Shown in pieces: positions 6,362-7,544 of a stretch of 7,544 nucleotides of DNA (positions are counted from its first letter, which is position 1; each line of letters starts with the position of its first letter). This DNA is from JBELMB01 sp042088665 (GTDB taxonomy: Bacteria > Pseudomonadota > Alphaproteobacteria > Rhodobacterales > Rhodobacteraceae). Below the pieces are notes generated by a model. That model had not been told where the DNA came from, made no database searches, and saw only the letters and a program-made list of their open reading frames with translations. The stretch spans positions 1 to 7,544 of the forward strand of contig JBELMB010000239.1 of assembly GCA_042088665.1 (NCBI GenBank), read 5' to 3'. Position numbers and translations under genes: made by a program.

Positions 6362-6395
6362 CAGGCGAACGCGGGGTAAACCCCGCGCTACAGGC
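6362..6395 (+). repeat. REP-like palindromic repeat, copy 1
   Basis: The unit is CAGGCG, AA, then the palindrome CGCGGGGT-AA-ACCCCGCG (6370-6387), then CTACAGGC. It matches copy 2 at 6491-6523 in the opposite orientation. A 10-bp palindrome GCCTGCAGGC (6357-6366) overlaps its left end. It lies 37 nt upstream of the SMR start, within the SMR upstream region. Confidence 0.7.
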
Positions 6396-6490
6396 CGTGG
6401 TTGATTTAGGCGGATGTCTTTGTCACCTGCCTCCTGTGGGGCAAGAGGGACCGGGGGCGGGCGACACCTGCCTTCGCCAAGGGGTGCCGC

Positions 6491-6523
6491 GCCTTGTGGC
6501 GCGGGGTTGACCCCGCGCGCCTG
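6491..6523 (-). repeat. REP-like palindromic repeat, copy 2 (inverted)
   Basis: Read on the minus strand, this is CAGGCG, then the palindrome CGCGGGGT-CA-ACCCCGCG, then CCACAAGGC. Against copy 1 it lacks the AA after CAGGCG and has one extra A near the end, but otherwise differs at only two positions. The dyad on the plus strand spans 6499-6518 (9-bp arms). Confidence 0.7.
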
Positions 6524-6530
6524 GAACATT

Positions 6531-6543
6531 GGTGCGAGGCACC
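6531..6543. repeat. Small hairpin GGTGC-gag-GCACC
   Basis: A perfect 5-bp inverted repeat with a 3-nt loop beside copy 2 of the palindromic repeat. There is no T-tract on either side, so it is not a terminator by itself. It may belong to the same intergenic repeat structure. Confidence 0.3.
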
Positions 6544-6564
6544 TACAAAAGCGAGGCGCCCGGA

Positions 6565-6586
6565 GAAGCGGGTTTGTTCCCGCTTC
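6565..6586 (-). terminator. Possible terminator hairpin after the MttB-like gene
   Basis: A perfect 8-bp stem GAAGCGGG / CCCGCTTC with a 6-nt loop, 18 nt beyond the stop codon on the minus strand. The only T-tract (CGCTTTTG on the minus strand) is about 14 nt further on, so this is a weak or Rho-aided terminator at best. Confidence 0.4.
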
Positions 6587-6604
6587 AATGTGTTTCGCGC
6601 GCTG

Positions 6605-7544
6605 CTAGACCGGCAGGTGGATGTTGAACCGCTCTCGAATGGCCGCATCGGTGCCCGCCTCGAACCGCGCGGGAGCGCGCTCTGCCAGAATGGCTTCCTT
6701 GCGCGCCACGGCCTTGGCGATCAGGTCCGGCTTGCTCTTCTCTTCCCATTCCTTGGGCGACAGCCTGTCACCGAGCTTTGGGTAGACGTGGTCGCTTTGC
6801 ATGCGGCCCAGCGTTTCGGTCGTGCCAAGGTAGTGCCCCGGTCCTTCGATGCAGACGGACCGGATCTGTTCCAGCGCCAGCGTCTCGTCGTCCACCTCGA
6901 TCCCGCGCACGCAGCGCATGGCCTGGCCCACAAGGTCGTCGCCGAGGATCAGGCTTTCGAGGCAGAACCCAAGCAGCGAGGCATGCATCCCCGCCGCTTC
7001 GTAGACCATGTTCAGGCCCGACAGCCCCGCCACCACATTGGTGCACATCTGCTCCCATCCAGCCTGCATGTCCGGCATCTTGGAATCCGAGGCGCCGCCT
7101 GTGGACCCGCCCGGCAAGCCATAGAAGTGATGCATCTGCGCGCAGCCCGAAGACAAAAGCGCCTGTTCGCCGGATCCGACCGTCATCGCGCCGGAGCGCA
7201 GGTCAAGCCCGAAGGGCCAGGTGCCGAAGATGGCAGGATGCCCGGGGGCCATCGCGTTCACGTAGACCACGCCCGCCAGACATTCCGCCACCGATTGCAC
7301 GATGGCCCCGGCGATGGTCGAGGGCGCGGTGGCCCCGGCCATGCCCGCGCTCAGCAGCAGCACAGGCATGCCGCCACGAATGCAGGCCTCCATGGTTTCG
7401 CAACTCTCGGTCGCGAATTTCATGGGCGGCACGACAAAGCAGTTGGAGTTCGACACGAAGGGACGGGCACGCCAGGCCGCCTCACCTCCGGCGATCATGT
7501 GCAGCAACTCCAGCCCCGGTGCCACGTGGCTGGGAGATCTGAAT
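6605..7544 (-). CDS. MttB-family methyltransferase (trimethylamine methyltransferase-like), C-terminal part
   Basis: 312 residues are visible and the frame stays open to the right edge; the family is about 480-520 aa, so the N-terminal third is outside. MttB-superfamily enzymes are TIM-barrel methyltransferases that move a methyl group from a methylamine or quaternary amine (trimethylamine, glycine betaine and others) to a corrinoid protein. Recognisable stretches: HVAPGLELLHMIAGGEAAWRA (6-26), GGMPVLLLSAGMAGATAP (57-74), a Gly-rich GSGEQALLSSGCAQMHHFYGLP (123-144), GGASDSKMPDMQAGWEQ (149-165) and the acidic/basic C-terminal helix region ending NIHLPV. There is no in-frame amber codon in the visible part, so it reads as a non-pyrrolysine homolog of the type common in Rhodobacteraceae. 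The substrate cannot be told from this fragment. A GTG at 7525 is internal by homology, not the start. Confidence 0.92.
   Translation of the reverse strand, partial: FRSPSHVAPGLELLHMIAGGEAAWRARPFVSNSNCFVVPPMKFATESCETMEACIRGGMPVLLLSAGMAGATAPSTIAGAIVQSVAECLAGVVYVNAMAPGHPAIFGTWPFGLDLRSGAMTVGSGEQALLSSGCAQMHHFYGLPGGSTGGASDSKMPDMQAGWEQMCTNVVAGLSGLNMVYEAAGMHASLLGFCLESLILGDDLVGQAMRCVRGIEVDDETLALEQIRSVCIEGPGHYLGTTETLGRMQSDHVYPKLGDRLSPKEWEEKSKPDLIAKAVARKEAILAERAPARFEAGTDAAIRERFNIHLPV

Noticed and set aside
5975..6529. 184-codon minus-strand frame covering the SMR gene in another frame
   Set aside because: The true SMR frame (5995-6324) encodes all EmrE hallmarks. This frame runs through the palindromic repeats and gives low-complexity sequence.
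6778..7542. 254-codon plus-strand frame over the MttB-like gene
   Set aside because: Arg/Pro/Ser-rich shadow product opposite a clearly homologous minus-strand gene.

Overview
The window is a high-GC stretch whose proteins look like those of an alphaproteobacterium, most likely a marine Rhodobacteraceae (Roseobacter-type) genome. This rests on the protein sequences (AlaRS, TypA, EmrE-like SMR, MttB-like), the codon usage and the GC-rich intergenic palindromes. No database search was possible. No rRNA, tRNA, CRISPR array, transposase or phage gene is visible.

Left part, plus strand (1-2318): the 3' portion of alaS (alanyl-tRNA synthetase, cut by the left window edge), a small DUF1330-type protein and a MOSC-domain protein. 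They are packed with gaps of 3 and 7 nt, so this is very probably one transcript. The ribosome binding site of the DUF1330 gene lies inside the last codons of alaS.

Middle, plus strand (2319-3987): an AT-richer regulatory region with palindromes, then two short genes for exported proteins that I cannot name (2679-2948 and 3285-3686). They are clear tandem paralogs: about 21 of 61 residues match between the first and last aligned cysteines, with a shared CYxK...PAxYxTS...GQ...HYPAxYxE...C pattern. Each seems to hold two copies of a roughly 31-residue PAxY unit. The first has a strong Shine-Dalgarno, codon bias typical of highly expressed genes and a textbook intrinsic terminator. The second has mixed codons, its own upstream region and a Cys-containing basic C-terminal tail. 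This pair is the most novel-looking content of the window.

Right part, minus strand (3936-7544): typA/bipA (ribosome-associated GTPase) with a strong terminator, an EmrE-like SMR-family multidrug efflux protein, and the C-terminal 312 residues of an MttB-family (trimethylamine methyltransferase-like) protein cut by the right edge. All three point leftwards, with gaps of 189 and 280 nt. The larger gap holds an inverted pair of palindromic REP-like repeats. The plus- and minus-strand blocks converge at about 3690-3990.
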